Part shown: piece by piece, positions 44,355 through 52,150 of the stretch | Layout of the letters: every line of letters begins with the position of its first letter | Numbering within the stretch: position 1 is the stretch's first letter | Assembly: GCF_009026145.1 (NCBI RefSeq) | Contig: NZ_WBUE01000015.1 | Span: 1 to 64,000 of the forward strand | Direction: 5' to 3' | DNA length: 64,000 nt | DNA from: Hyphomicrobium sp. | Lineage (GTDB): Bacteria > Pseudomonadota > Alphaproteobacteria > Rhizobiales > Hyphomicrobiaceae | The notes under the pieces: model-generated | The model's input: the letters and a program-made list of their open reading frames with translations, nothing else | Told to the model about the DNA's origin: nothing | The model's database searches: none | Translations under genes and position numbers: made by a program

Positions 44355-44655
44355 TGCCTTCGACCGCTGCGCAAAGCGCTTCCTCCAAACGGCGTGACAG
44401 CGGATGACTGGGCCGGCGCGGGCAACCGCGCCGGCCATTTTGCTCTATGGCGTGGGTGCTCTCTGCGCCGTGTGAGAACGGCTCGGAGCTGCGGCAGACG
44501 AAATCTTTGATCGGGATCTCCTGATCGGTCAGAACTGTGCGGATAGCTTTGGCGCGGCGCTCGCAGTCCTCCAGAGACTCCGTGTTCACGAGCGCCGCCG
44601 ACATCTGACCGTTCTCGAGCGGCATCATAACGATCATCAGAAAACCGGGTTTCAT
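44323..44655 (-). CDS. Small hypothetical protein converging on xoxF
   Basis: This encodes 110 residues from the ATG at 44655. The first 70 residues have normal codon use and composition ([50 protein letters not shown]). The rest is the reverse complement of the xoxF terminator and end of xoxF, giving an Arg/Pro-rich tail. The original C-terminus may therefore have been lost, for example by a frameshift near 44440. The family is not recognised. It lies 47 bp after the NAD-binding gene on the same strand. Confidence 0.45.
   Translation of the reverse strand: MKPGFLMIVMMPLENGQMSAALVNTESLEDCERRAKAIRTVLTDQEIPIKDFVCRSSEPFSHGAESTHAIEQNGRRGCPRRPSHPLSRRLEEALCAAVEGTTACWAERTR
44411..44440 (+). terminator. 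Terminator of xoxF
   Basis: A perfect 10-bp stem, GGCCGGCGCG/CGCGCCGGCC, with a 6-base loop is followed by ATTTT. It lies 56 bases after the xoxF stop, so xoxF is transcribed alone. Confidence 0.75.
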
Positions 44656-44702
44656 GCCGGCCCCGTCCGGGTCGGGCGCGGTGAAATGTCCACGTCCGGT
44701 CG

Positions 44703-45392
44703 TCAAACATGCCCATTGCCTCGTGCCACGAGTGGAAACGGAGTTACGAGATTGATGCTTCTCGCCTGATCGGCATCGACGGCGGCGAAGGCGCGGCCGG
44801 CCGTTCTATCGTCGCGGAGTGCGCGGGCGATCAGGTCGGCAACGTCCGCGCGATGGATGAAGCCGTGCATCTCGGGATCCGTTGTCAGTATCCCGCGCCC
44901 GGTTGCTGGCTCCGAGCGCAGACCCCCCGGCCGGATCGCTGTTCCCGATGGAATTGTCCGCTTCAGATGCTGCTCGGCGCGGGTCTTCGCGTCCACCGCG
45001 GCGCCGAAGGCGGCAATGGCGCGCTCGGAGCGGTAGGGCGCCATGTCCCCGCACCCGATCGATGTCACCAGGATGAAGCGCCTGACGTCGCGCGCTGCGG
45101 CGCGGTCGATGACGTTGATATTTCCCTCGTCGTCGACGAAGCGGCCATCGTCACCACGCCCTCCCAGCGTGGAGACAACGTCGAACGCTGCTTGAGGCAG
45201 GGCGCACGCCCGATCCAGCTCAGATACAGAGAATGCATCTCCAAATAGAACGTGCACGCCCGCAGCCTCGAGATCCGCGCGCGCGGCCTCGGATCGAAGC
45301 ATCGCGAAAACGGGAATGCCACTCTGGCGCAGCAGGCGCGCCAGAAGAAAGCCGACGCCCCGGCTTGCTCCGAAGATCAGCACGGGCCTCAT
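44703..45392 (-). CDS. NAD(P)-binding protein of atypical SDR type, linked to hutX
   Basis: This 229-residue Rossmann-fold protein has VLIFGASRGVGFLLARLL (dinucleotide binding) and FILVTSIGCGDMAPYR in place of the classical YxxxK motif. RPGGLRSEPATG fits the NmrA/YwnB-like group. It starts 1 base after the hutX stop, so it is translationally coupled to the hutWX genes. It may supply electrons as an anaerobilin/biliverdin-type reductase in heme breakdown; that role is inference from position. Confidence 0.8.
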   Translation of the reverse strand: MRPVLIFGASRGVGFLLARLLRQSGIPVFAMLRSEAARADLEAAGVHVLFGDAFSVSELDRACALPQAAFDVVSTLGGRGDDGRFVDDEGNINVIDRAAARDVRRFILVTSIGCGDMAPYRSERAIAAFGAAVDAKTRAEQHLKRTIPSGTAIRPGGLRSEPATGRGILTTDPEMHGFIHRADVADLIARALRDDRTAGRAFAAVDADQARSINLVTPFPLVARGNGHV

Positions 45393-45393
45393 G

Positions 45394-45924
45394 TCAATGA
45401 ACCCTCCCAGCCTCTGGGAAGCGGCCTTCCAGTTTCGTGAACCTCTCGACCTGATCGGCCTTGAGATGTCTCTTCTCGTCGCGGCCGACGAAGATTTTGA
45501 ACATGGCCTCGCCGTCGGCGTTGAAGAACTGGATCGAGAGTGTTTCCATCCCCATGAAGGGACGGCGCAGAAACAGGATCGACTTGCAGTTGTCCGCGCG
45601 CAAATGCCCGCTCAATGGGCTGCCACCAGACAGATTGTAGAATCCATGGCCAAGCTTTCCTGCCGGAAGCGGGCCTTCGAATTCCAGGATGACATCCTTG
45701 GTATGGGAGATCACCGTCACGCTTCCCCATTCGGAGAGGTCTTGCATGATGTCAATGAAATGCGCTCCGGAAACGCGCTTCCACATGGCGGCCGGCAGAC
45801 ATTCGATCGTGTCCTGCAGCGACAGGCCATATTGCGCCGCGGTGGCCTCGAGAATGCCTCCCGGGTTGTCGGCAAGCTCCTTGCGGACGAGATCGCGAGC
45901 GGCTGTCGCGCGAGTTTCGGTCAT
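45394..45924 (-). CDS. hutX: Heme utilisation carrier HutX/ChuX
   Basis: This encodes 176 residues from the ATG at 45924, with AAGGG upstream. ATAAQYGLSLQDTIECLP, SEWGSVTVISHTKDVILEFEGPLP and LFLRRPFMGMETLSIQFFNADGEAMFKIFVGRDEKR match the HutX/ChuX family of cytosolic heme carriers. These receive heme and hand it to degrading enzymes. Its partner hutW lies 20 bp upstream. The frame extends to 46116 over hutW, but that part is Arg-rich and has no match. Confidence 0.92.
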   Translation of the reverse strand: MTETRATAARDLVRKELADNPGGILEATAAQYGLSLQDTIECLPAAMWKRVSGAHFIDIMQDLSEWGSVTVISHTKDVILEFEGPLPAGKLGHGFYNLSGGSPLSGHLRADNCKSILFLRRPFMGMETLSIQFFNADGEAMFKIFVGRDEKRHLKADQVERFTKLEGRFPEAGRVH

Positions 45925-45944
45925 GATGGTTGTGATCCCTTCTT

Positions 45945-47360
45945 CTATGTTTCGAGGTTGGCGCGCGCGCCAATCGGGGGGTTTGAGCGGGCGGAAGGCC
46001 CGGCCTCGGAGAGGATGGCGTCGAATGCGGAGACCAGGTTGCCGTACCAGAAGCGCCCGGCTGTGCTGAGCGACATAACGTTTCCGTTGATCGACACGAG
46101 GCCCGCGGAGCGCCACTGCTCGAGGAGCGGTGCAATCCAGGTTTTCAGATTGCCCCCATGTGGAAGAGCGATGCGATCGAAATCGAGGTGCCCGGTCTCG
46201 AGGCCGGCCGTGATCACGTTGCGGACGGGCTGGAGCGAATCCGAAACACGAATGGTGTCGATCGGCTTTCGTCCGGCCAGTATGGCATCGCGATACGAAT
46301 CAAGACCTGCCGCAATGCCATAGCTGTATCGACCGAGGAGGCCGCCGGCTCCGGAGCCATAGGCAAGGCAATCGGCACCTTCCTTGATGCGCAGATTGTA
46401 AATATTGCGCTCACGCGGTGTCCGCGCCCAGTGGCTGTTGCTGATCTGGGTCCAGTCCTTGGCCGCGAGAAACTCGACACCGGCGCGGTACATGCCCCCG
46501 ATATCCTTGAGCGTCGCGGCGGCAGGAAACTTTCCGATCCCGATGGCTTTGTGCAAAGGCGTTCCCGGAATGAGATTGAGGCCATAGAGGTCGACGCCAT
46601 CGGGTGCAACGTCGGCCGCAATGCGCAAGTCCTCGGTCCAGATTCCATCAGTCTGACCCGGAAGGCCGTAGAGGAGGTCTATGACGAGGGCGGCGCGATC
46701 CCGGTCGCGTATCGCTTCCAGAAAGCGGACCGCCTCGTCTCTGCTCGCACGCCGTCCCTGCCGCTGGCGAACGGCCGTGTCAAAGCTCTGCACGCCGATG
46801 GAGATGCGATTGACGCCTGCTTCGAGGCAAGCGTCGATCTTGTCGGGATCGAAGTGGATGATACGGCCTTCGAGCGTGATCTCGCAGTCCGGGGCAAGCG
46901 GCAGGCAGCGCTTGACCATGCCCAGAACCCGCGACAGGTCGGTCGGCGACAGGGCACTCGGCGTTCCGCCGCCGAGATAAACCGCTTCGACAAGCTGGCT
47001 CCCAACCGTGGATGCCGTTGCCTCGCGCTCGATCTCCTCGACAATCAGGTCTGCGTAGGACGACGCCGTGTCTCGTGAGTACGCGTTGCGGTAGAAGCCG
47101 CAGAACAGGCAGTGATTGGCGCAGAACGGCACGTGAATGTACGCAAGGCGCATTTCCGGCGAGCAATAGCTGCTCATCAGGCGTGACCACGTGGCGGGCA
47201 GCTCGTCATCCGGGAGCGGCCGCTTGTTCCTCCACGGCAGGACAGCCCGGCGCGCGGCGAACGCATCGCGAATAGGGTCGCCGCCGAGCCGGGCGAAATG
47301 CGGGGCAAGATCGGCGGCACTCATCTGACGATTCAGCACACCAAGGCTCACTTCTCTCAA
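45945..47360 (-). CDS. hutW: Oxygen-independent heme-degrading radical SAM enzyme HutW/ChuW
   Basis: This encodes 471 residues, HemN-like. The 4Fe-4S cysteines are in YIHVPFCANHCLFCGFY (Cys80, 84, 87), followed by AVYLGGGTPSAL, RISIGVQSFD and DLLYGLPGQT. The N-terminal FAARRAVLPWRNKRPLP is typical of ChuW/HutW rather than HemN, and the neighbour hutX confirms it. ChuW opens the heme ring without oxygen using a radical, giving an anaerobilin and freeing iron. The promoter carries an FNR/NnrR-type box. No heme transporter genes lie nearby. Confidence 0.92.
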   Translation of the reverse strand: MREVSLGVLNRQMSAADLAPHFARLGGDPIRDAFAARRAVLPWRNKRPLPDDELPATWSRLMSSYCSPEMRLAYIHVPFCANHCLFCGFYRNAYSRDTASSYADLIVEEIEREATASTVGSQLVEAVYLGGGTPSALSPTDLSRVLGMVKRCLPLAPDCEITLEGRIIHFDPDKIDACLEAGVNRISIGVQSFDTAVRQRQGRRASRDEAVRFLEAIRDRDRAALVIDLLYGLPGQTDGIWTEDLRIAADVAPDGVDLYGLNLIPGTPLHKAIGIGKFPAAATLKDIGGMYRAGVEFLAAKDWTQISNSHWARTPRERNIYNLRIKEGADCLAYGSGAGGLLGRYSYGIAAGLDSYRDAILAGRKPIDTIRVSDSLQPVRNVITAGLETGHLDFDRIALPHGGNLKTWIAPLLEQWRSAGLVSINGNVMSLSTAGRFWYGNLVSAFDAILSEAGPSARSNPPIGARANLET

Positions 47361-47411
47361 GCGGAGGCATGAGACAGCTTCTGCATGCCGGTCTGGCTCT
47401 TGTGACAGCGA

Positions 47412-47462
47412 GTATTAGGGAGCAGGGGAAGCGACCAACTTGCCCTCGGTCAATTAGTTGAC
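47412..47462 (-). promoter_or_regulatory. FNR/NnrR-type box and promoter of hutWX
   Basis: On the minus strand TTGACCGAGGGCAA (47453-47440) matches TTGAC-N4-GTCAA with one mismatch. A TAATAC -10 hexamer lies at 47417-47412, so the box centre is exactly 41.5 bases upstream of the predicted start. A second palindrome, GTCAATTAGTTGAC (47449-47462), overlaps the box edge and could bind another regulator. The rest of the 47361-47738 gap shows no gene. Confidence 0.65.
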
Positions 47463-47738
47463 ACAAAAAGTATAGAAATATGCCAAACCTCGAACACGTG
47501 TGGCGCTTATCGCACATCTACGGCCGGGAGTGTCGCCAGATCATGGCTCAAGTCGGACGCTTCAGTCTTCAAGCGGCCCGCAGCGGTCGAGATTGCGGAA
47601 ATCAGCGCTGAAGTTCTTCGACTTCAGTGTCCCGCGCGCAGAAGCCGGGTGGACTCCTCAGTAGTTGCCGCACTGGTGCCATCAGGGGCGCGGCCGTCTG
47701 GCCACGCCCCCTGCCGATGCGCCACCCCGTGCAGCGCG

Positions 47739-48494
47739 TCAGGGATGGCATACCGACAATCGGCTCGCGCGCGCATCACGTTCATCGATGTGGAGTTGCT
47801 CCAGGAGGCCGGTTTCGACGCCCTGCCGGCCCCACTGGTCGAAATGCACCAGCGGCCCGATCGGCAAGCGCTCCCGCCAGCCCGCCGTCTCGAGCTCGGG
47901 CTGCGCGTGGTAGCCGCTCACCCGTCCGACGCAGAGATAGGCAATAGGAACGACGCGCTTGGGGATGTTCAGGATTCGCTGCACTGTCCCGTTGTCGAAG
48001 ATGCTCACCCAGCCGACCCCGAGCCCTTCGGCGCGGGCCGCGAGCCAGAGGTTCTGCACGGCACAGGCCGTGCTGTAGAGGTCCATCGCCCGAATGTGCG
48101 TGCGCCCGATGACGGCTGGGCCTGCCCGATCACGGTCGCAGGTCAGGCATATATTGAGGGGCGCATCCATGATCCCTTCGAGCTTGAGGGCCCGGTAGGT
48201 GTCGCGCAGGTGCTCGGGAAACATCATCGCGGCCTCGGCATGAGCCTTGGCGAAGGCCTCGTACACCCGTCGGCGGACGTCCGCATCCCGAATGAGGATG
48301 AAGCTCCATGGCTGCATGAACCCGACCGAGGGGGCATGATGGGCGGCGACGAGAAGACGGCTGACGAGCTCATTCGGCACCGGGTCGGGGAGGAATTCGC
48401 TTCTCGTGTCGCGTCTTGTCAGGATGGCGCGGTAGACACCCGCGCGCTCGGCGGGCGACAAAGGCAATGCAGGCAGGAGTGCGGAATCGTCCAT
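47739..48494 (-). CDS. bluB: 5,6-dimethylbenzimidazole synthase BluB
   Basis: This encodes 251 residues, a flavin-destroying nitroreductase homologue. RRDTRSEFLPDPVP and AAHHAPSVGFMQPWSFILI are the BluB signatures, with RTHIRAMDLYSTACAVQNLWLAARAEGLGVGW completing the FMN pocket. It uses O2 to cut reduced FMN into 5,6-dimethylbenzimidazole, the lower ligand of cobalamin. It lies under a cobalamin riboswitch and apparently an FNR/NnrR-type promoter. No other cobalamin genes are in the window. Confidence 0.95.
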   Translation of the reverse strand: MDDSALLPALPLSPAERAGVYRAILTRRDTRSEFLPDPVPNELVSRLLVAAHHAPSVGFMQPWSFILIRDADVRRRVYEAFAKAHAEAAMMFPEHLRDTYRALKLEGIMDAPLNICLTCDRDRAGPAVIGRTHIRAMDLYSTACAVQNLWLAARAEGLGVGWVSIFDNGTVQRILNIPKRVVPIAYLCVGRVSGYHAQPELETAGWRERLPIGPLVHFDQWGRQGVETGLLEQLHIDERDARASRLSVCHP

Positions 48495-48551
48495 CGTATT
48501 CCCCTTGATGGCGCGCTCGTCTCACCGTCCGCGCGGACGAGCCATCCCCCA

Positions 48552-48712
48552 TAGGCCGGTCTTCTGACTCGGGTTCATCCGGAAGGGACACCTTCCCGGC
48601 TGTCGCCAGTGGCACCTGTCCCTCCAGTCCCCCTCACAGCGTTGGGCACGTCGCGGACTTGCACCGCGTTCCCGATTCTCCGACGCAGGACAGATCCTGC
48701 ACCGGCACCTAC
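48552..48712 (-). promoter_or_regulatory. Cobalamin riboswitch upstream of bluB
   Basis: On the minus strand the leader contains, in order, AGGTGCC, GGGAACGCGGTGCAAGTCCG, the near-universal GCCACTGG box, GGGAAGG, and CCGAGTCAGAAGACCGGCC (split boxes of the adenosylcobalamin class). It ends about 55 bases before the bluB start, so cobalamin binding can block translation or transcription. An open frame over this stretch is a shadow. Confidence 0.95.
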
Positions 48713-48797
48713 GAGGTAACGTGTTCTCATCATATGCGCCGAGACGGACCAACGGCGGGCCATTGGCTTTGAGGTCTCGAATTCGGATGGAACACTT

Positions 48798-48870
48798 GTA
48801 TAGTTTGGCACTTGCAATGGTTGGCGTCTTGACCAAGGTCAACGTCACGACATCTACGGCGTGATAAAAA
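48798..48870. promoter_or_regulatory. FNR/NnrR-type box between divergent bluB and DGC genes
   Basis: TTGACCAAGGTCAA (48829-48842) is a perfect TTGAC-N4-GTCAA palindrome. On the minus strand TATACA (48803-48798) gives a box centre about 44 bases upstream of the predicted start of the bluB transcript. On the plus strand GATAAA/TAAAAA (48863-48870) gives about -40 to -41.5 for the DGC transcript. A single box could serve both directions. Confidence 0.72.
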
Positions 48871-48901
48871 GATCTGCCTCTCTTAAGGGAAGGGAATTCT
48901 T

Positions 48902-48988
48902 GTGCCGGCGAACCACTTTGCAGAGGTCTTCGGCCAGGAGAATCGCGAGATCCGTGACACTCTCTTCGGTCTCGCCGCTGCCTCATGA
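48902..48988 (+). CDS. 28-residue leader ORF overlapping the DGC gene
   Basis: A GTG at 48902 follows AAGGG by 7 bases and opens a 28-codon frame. It ends FGLAAAS at a TGA at 48986-48988. The TGA overlaps the ATG of the DGC gene at 48985 (ATGA), so translation of the two would be coupled. The peptide contains EVFGQENREIRDTLFGL, a plausible amphipathic helix. It may be a regulatory leader peptide, a real small protein, or a remnant N-terminus of a longer protein. No match is known to me. Confidence 0.5.
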   Translation: MPANHFAEVFGQENREIRDTLFGLAAAS

Positions 48989-49368
48989 CTGCTGACAATC
49001 GTAACATGCCTATCGTGTACTCGTGCTCGGGCTGCTCGAGCGCGGCGCAGATGGCGAACCGTGTCGCAATCCGCCTGGACCGCGAGCGGCACGCGGAAAT
49101 GTCTTGCATCGCCGGCGTCGGCGGTGACGTCCCCTCCCTCGTGCGTATTGCCAAGTCTGGCCGGAAGATCATCGCCATCGATGGTTGTCCGCTTCATTGT
49201 GTATTGCGCTGCCTCGATCGCCATAACGTGAAGCCGGACCTGCATTTCACCTTAACAAAGATCGGAATAAGGAAGCGATACCACACGGATTTCAACGAGG
49301 TAGAAGCAGCAGAAGTATTTCGCCGGATAGTCGGCGAATTGCAGGTTGACAGTACCGCAGCCAGCTAA
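48985..49368 (+). CDS. DGC-domain putative zinc-binding protein
   Basis: This encodes 127 residues. The cysteine motifs YSCSGCSSAAQMANR, MSCIAGVGGD and IAIDGCPLHCVLRCL fit the DGC (putative metal-binding) family, whose name comes from the DGC triad. The function is not established. Members often lie beside denitrification or anaerobic genes, which fits the FNR/NnrR-type box 143 bases upstream. It is followed by a hairpin terminator at 49378-49397. Confidence 0.88.
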   Translation: MTADNRNMPIVYSCSGCSSAAQMANRVAIRLDRERHAEMSCIAGVGGDVPSLVRIAKSGRKIIAIDGCPLHCVLRCLDRHNVKPDLHFTLTKIGIRKRYHTDFNEVEAAEVFRRIVGELQVDSTAAS

Positions 49369-49377
49369 CCCCTACGC

Positions 49378-49397
49378 CGAGCGCGCTAACGCGCTCG
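49378..49397 (+). terminator. Hairpin after the DGC gene
   Basis: A perfect 8-bp stem, CGAGCGCG/CGCGCTCG, with a 4-base loop is followed by TTCGTGGTTC. It lies 9 bases after the DGC stop. The T-run is weak. Confidence 0.5.
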
Positions 49398-49825
49398 TTC
49401 GTGGTTCCCATGCGAACCTGAGCGTGTCATTGGCCCGCGGCTGCGACCAGCCGCATGCGGCATTCCATAGCGCCTTTCAAGCGTGACGGCAGCGAGTTCA
49501 GCGCGCGCCGCAACCTTGACTTCAGCGCGTCAACAGCGCCGCTGCCCGGTCTGGGTATAACCGAGGACCGACGGATTCTCCTTCGAAGCTGACGTAAATC
49601 AGCCGCCGCGCCACTGATCATGCTCGCGAGATCTGATCGAAGTCCGTTCGGTGCGGCAACCCTGGGATGAGGGTAAGATGATTGAGGCGAAGCCGCCGCT
49701 GCGACCCTAAACACATCTGGTCCATCCGGACGAAGCTTCAGCCGCCTTCAGCGGTGAGATTGGGCCAATAGCATCTTCAATCAGGATGCGGGAGCGTCTG
49801 GCGAAGCGTTCATTGATCAGAGCGG
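49398..49825. other. Gap without a supported gene; one FNR-like palindrome
   Basis: No gene was found in these 428 bases; the open frames are Arg-rich. CTGACGTAAATCAG (49589-49602) resembles the FNR/FixK consensus but with C and G in place of the outer T and A, and no gene starts at a suitable distance on either strand. It may be chance or a decayed site. Confidence 0.4.
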
Positions 49826-50272
49826 TCACAGCTCGACCAAACAGCGCTTGCCGAAGCCGGAGGCGTAGTCGACTAGGGCCATGGCGACCGGCGTGATCAA
49901 ATAGACCGCGAGCCTCTCCGGATCGTGCGGAACATACCTTTTCGACTGTGGGAGCGTGCTGAAGAGGCGCAGAACAATCTCGTCTGCGATGTGCTTCTCC
50001 AGGATGCGCCTTGCGACGCCCGACATCGACAATCCGGAGAGCCTGTAGAAATCTTCCGTTTGGCTCGTGATGGCAATCGAGACTTTGTTGTTGAGCGTTA
50101 TGTTGGCGACCTTTTGCGAGGCTGCGTCGGTCGCAAAGTATACCGTCAAACCGTCGTTGATGTAGTTGACGGTCGTAGCCTGAGGATAGCCGTCGGGACG
50201 AATGGTGGCGAGCGTCATCAAATGTTGCGATGACAGAAGGTCGAGAATTTTGGCTCTGAGGGCTTCCTCCAT
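49826..50272 (-). CDS. Pyridoxamine-phosphate-oxidase-like split-barrel flavoprotein
   Basis: This encodes 148 residues from the ATG at 50272, with GGGAG upstream. LLSSQHLMTLATIRPDGYPQATTVNYINDGLTVYFATD and KVSIAITSQ are typical of the split-barrel FMN-binding PNPOx-like family. Members reduce or bind F420/FMN/heme, and the specific substrate is unknown. It lies 312 bp downstream of the nosX stop on the same strand, with a weak FNR-like site before it, so it may belong to the anaerobic set. The frame extends upstream to 50389 without a match. Confidence 0.8.
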   Translation of the reverse strand: MEEALRAKILDLLSSQHLMTLATIRPDGYPQATTVNYINDGLTVYFATDAASQKVANITLNNKVSIAITSQTEDFYRLSGLSMSGVARRILEKHIADEIVLRLFSTLPQSKRYVPHDPERLAVYLITPVAMALVDYASGFGKRCLVEL

Positions 50273-50584
50273 GGCACAGCGTCTCCCATAGCCGTGCCCC
50301 CTTCCGCTCCCCAATATCCCGAAGCCGACAATATCGTGCACCCTTCCGCAAACCAAAACTAGGGATCGAGGCGACGGGCGCAATTTCACGAAGCCGCGTG
50401 GCGAGAATCTTATGGTTGAGGTTTGAACTGCGCGCTTGACTCGGGTCGCGGACGTCAGGAAGAGCTCTGCAGCCAGAAGTGGAGAACTAGTCCCCGCCGT
50501 CGGCTCCCAGCCTCAGACCGCACTTCGAGCGAGCCTGAGGGCCCAGGCAGTTTTTGGAGCGACACCCGAAGGAACCGCTCAGAG
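50273..50584 (-). promoter_or_regulatory. Leader of the PNPOx-like gene with degenerate FNR-type box
   Basis: TTGACTCGGGTCGC (50436-50449) matches TTGAC-N4-GTCAA at all but the last two bases. A TAAGAT-like -10 on the minus strand near 50410 places the box at about -42. The site is weaker than those at 35.5 and 48.8 kb. No gene lies in this 312-bp gap and no clear terminator for nosX was seen. Confidence 0.35.
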
Positions 50585-51589
50585 TCATGCTCCTTTGCCG
50601 GTGCTGATCTCCCGCAGCTGACCTGCCTCTGCCGCATATGCTTTTGCGTGCGATGTCTGAGCGAGGGCAGATCGGACGGCATCATTGTCCATAAGCGCGA
50701 AGGCGGTCGACAGCGCGTCGGCCATGGTTGCCGTATCGGCAACGACCGTGACACCTCTGGACGTCTGAGCGCAAGCTCCGGTGAGCGGATTGAAAAGATG
50801 ATTGCAGGTGCCCTCCGGATCGAACCGGTAGCCGTAGGCACCGGAGCTGGCCACGGCTCCGTCGGTCAAGGAAAGTGGGTGCGTTGCATTGCTCTGCGCG
50901 TCCTCGACGGCCACGTGCCAGGGCCGATTGTCGGGGCGCGGGCCGAGCGCTCGCAGCTCCCCCATATCGACAAGACAGTTGTTGAGCCCCGACGCCCGTA
51001 ACCGATCAACGACGCGATCGGTGATGTACCCTTGCGCGATCCCATTGAGGGTGAGTGCCATACCCTTGCGGGCAAATACGATCTTGTCACGATCGAAGCG
51101 TACATTTCCCCAGCCAACGAGCTCCAAGGCCCTCTGCCTAGCATTTGCCGACGGTCCTTCTGAAGTAACCGGACGGCCAGCGAAGTGCTCCGCATAGCAG
51201 CGCCAGAGTGCCTGTACGGTGGGGTCAAATACGCCACTTGTGAGGTGCCACACGTGATCGCAAGCAGCCAACAGCTCCAGCAAATCTGCCGGAGGGGCGA
51301 GTAGCACACCGCGCCGATTGAGCTCGCACAGGCTCGAGTCATAGCGGTAGAGGCTGAACACGTGCTCGAGGCGCCGCGCCTCGCCAACCACCTGCCTGAT
51401 CAGCCGCTGGGCGGCGGTCCGATCACGATGGTGCAGACGGATGGTTGCGACGGCGCCGAGCGAGGTGCCGCGCCATTCGACAACTTGGCCGGCCACTGCT
51501 TTCTTTGACGTGCCGAAGGGCACCACGCTCAGCCCGGCCGCGGCGGCGCTGATGGCGATAAACTTGCGTCGATCAAATGTTCCTTGCAT
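50585..51589 (-). CDS. nosX: NosX, ApbE-family FMN transferase of the nos operon
   Basis: This encodes 334 residues. A Tat signal starts FDRRKFIAISAAAAG. The ApbE domain has EHVFSLYRYDSSLCELNR, ALTLNGIAQGYITDRVVD and VDMGELRALGPRPDNRPW, with VVADTATMADALSTAF for metal and flavin handling. ApbE enzymes attach FMN covalently to a Thr/Ser; in this operon the target is the periplasmic FMN domain of NosR. It is the last nos gene here, 33 bp after nosL, with GAGGAGG before its ATG. Confidence 0.93.
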   Translation of the reverse strand: MQGTFDRRKFIAISAAAAGLSVVPFGTSKKAVAGQVVEWRGTSLGAVATIRLHHRDRTAAQRLIRQVVGEARRLEHVFSLYRYDSSLCELNRRGVLLAPPADLLELLAACDHVWHLTSGVFDPTVQALWRCYAEHFAGRPVTSEGPSANARQRALELVGWGNVRFDRDKIVFARKGMALTLNGIAQGYITDRVVDRLRASGLNNCLVDMGELRALGPRPDNRPWHVAVEDAQSNATHPLSLTDGAVASSGAYGYRFDPEGTCNHLFNPLTGACAQTSRGVTVVADTATMADALSTAFALMDNDAVRSALAQTSHAKAYAAEAGQLREISTGKGA

Positions 51590-51622
51590 GCCGTCCTCCT
51601 CGGCAATAGTCAGCGGCTCCAG

Positions 51623-52150
51623 CTATTGGTGGGCATCCGCGCCGTCCGGAGTGGTCTCCGAGCCCAGCACATAGTCCCGCGGCACTTCATCGAAGCTGAC
51701 GACCCGACCACCGTGCTCGGCAGCGAATTTCTCGGCCGCGACGCGATCGGAGAAGGGAACGGTTTCCGGCGCGCCCATGCCTCCCTGCTTGCTGCTGCCG
51801 ATGACGAAGAACGCCTGGCGGGCCTCGACCCAATGGGCAGCGCCGGGGTCGTCCCAGTCTTGCGCTTTGGCCATGTCGGAGACGTAGATGGCACGGATAT
51901 CCTTGGCCTCCTCCGGCAGCATGCTGAAGGAGAACGCATCGCGCGCCGACGAGAACCATATGGGTTCGCGGCGACTGGCTAGGATGATGTGAGCCTTGGG
52001 ACCCGCGTGCTCCTTGAGGTTCATCCCGCAATAATGCCCGACTGCATCAGAGGTGAGCTGGAACGGCGGCGGCGTTTCACGTGCGTCCTCGCCGCATCCA
52101 GCAAGAGCCAGTATCGCGATGATGAGGCTAAAGAGCGCAAACCGCGTCAT
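51623..52150 (-). CDS. nosL: NosL copper-binding lipoprotein
   Basis: This encodes 175 residues. The lipoprotein signal ends ILALAGCGED (Cys19). The copper-binding region is VGHYCGMNLKEHAGPKAHI. The C-terminal part contains VPFSDRVAAEKFAAEHGG. NosL is the outer-membrane copper chaperone that delivers Cu(I) to NosZ maturation with the NosDFY transporter. It overlaps nosY by 4 bases (ATGA). The frame extends upstream to 52438 over nosY without a match. Confidence 0.93.
   Translation of the reverse strand: MTRFALFSLIIAILALAGCGEDARETPPPFQLTSDAVGHYCGMNLKEHAGPKAHIILASRREPIWFSSARDAFSFSMLPEEAKDIRAIYVSDMAKAQDWDDPGAAHWVEARQAFFVIGSSKQGGMGAPETVPFSDRVAAEKFAAEHGGRVVSFDEVPRDYVLGSETTPDGADAHQ

Noticed and set aside
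42381..44438. 685-codon minus-strand frame opposite xoxF
   Set aside because: It is an antisense shadow: xoxF has a signal peptide, complete active-site motifs and a strong ribosome-binding site.
48522..49178. 218-codon minus-strand frame across the cobalamin riboswitch
   Set aside because: It reads through the riboswitch and the FNR-type box, is Arg-rich, and has no family features.
49589..49602. CTGACGTAAATCAG as another FNR/FixK site
   Set aside because: The outer bases do not fit TTGAC/GTCAA and no gene starts at a workable distance on either strand. It is noted only in the gap entry.
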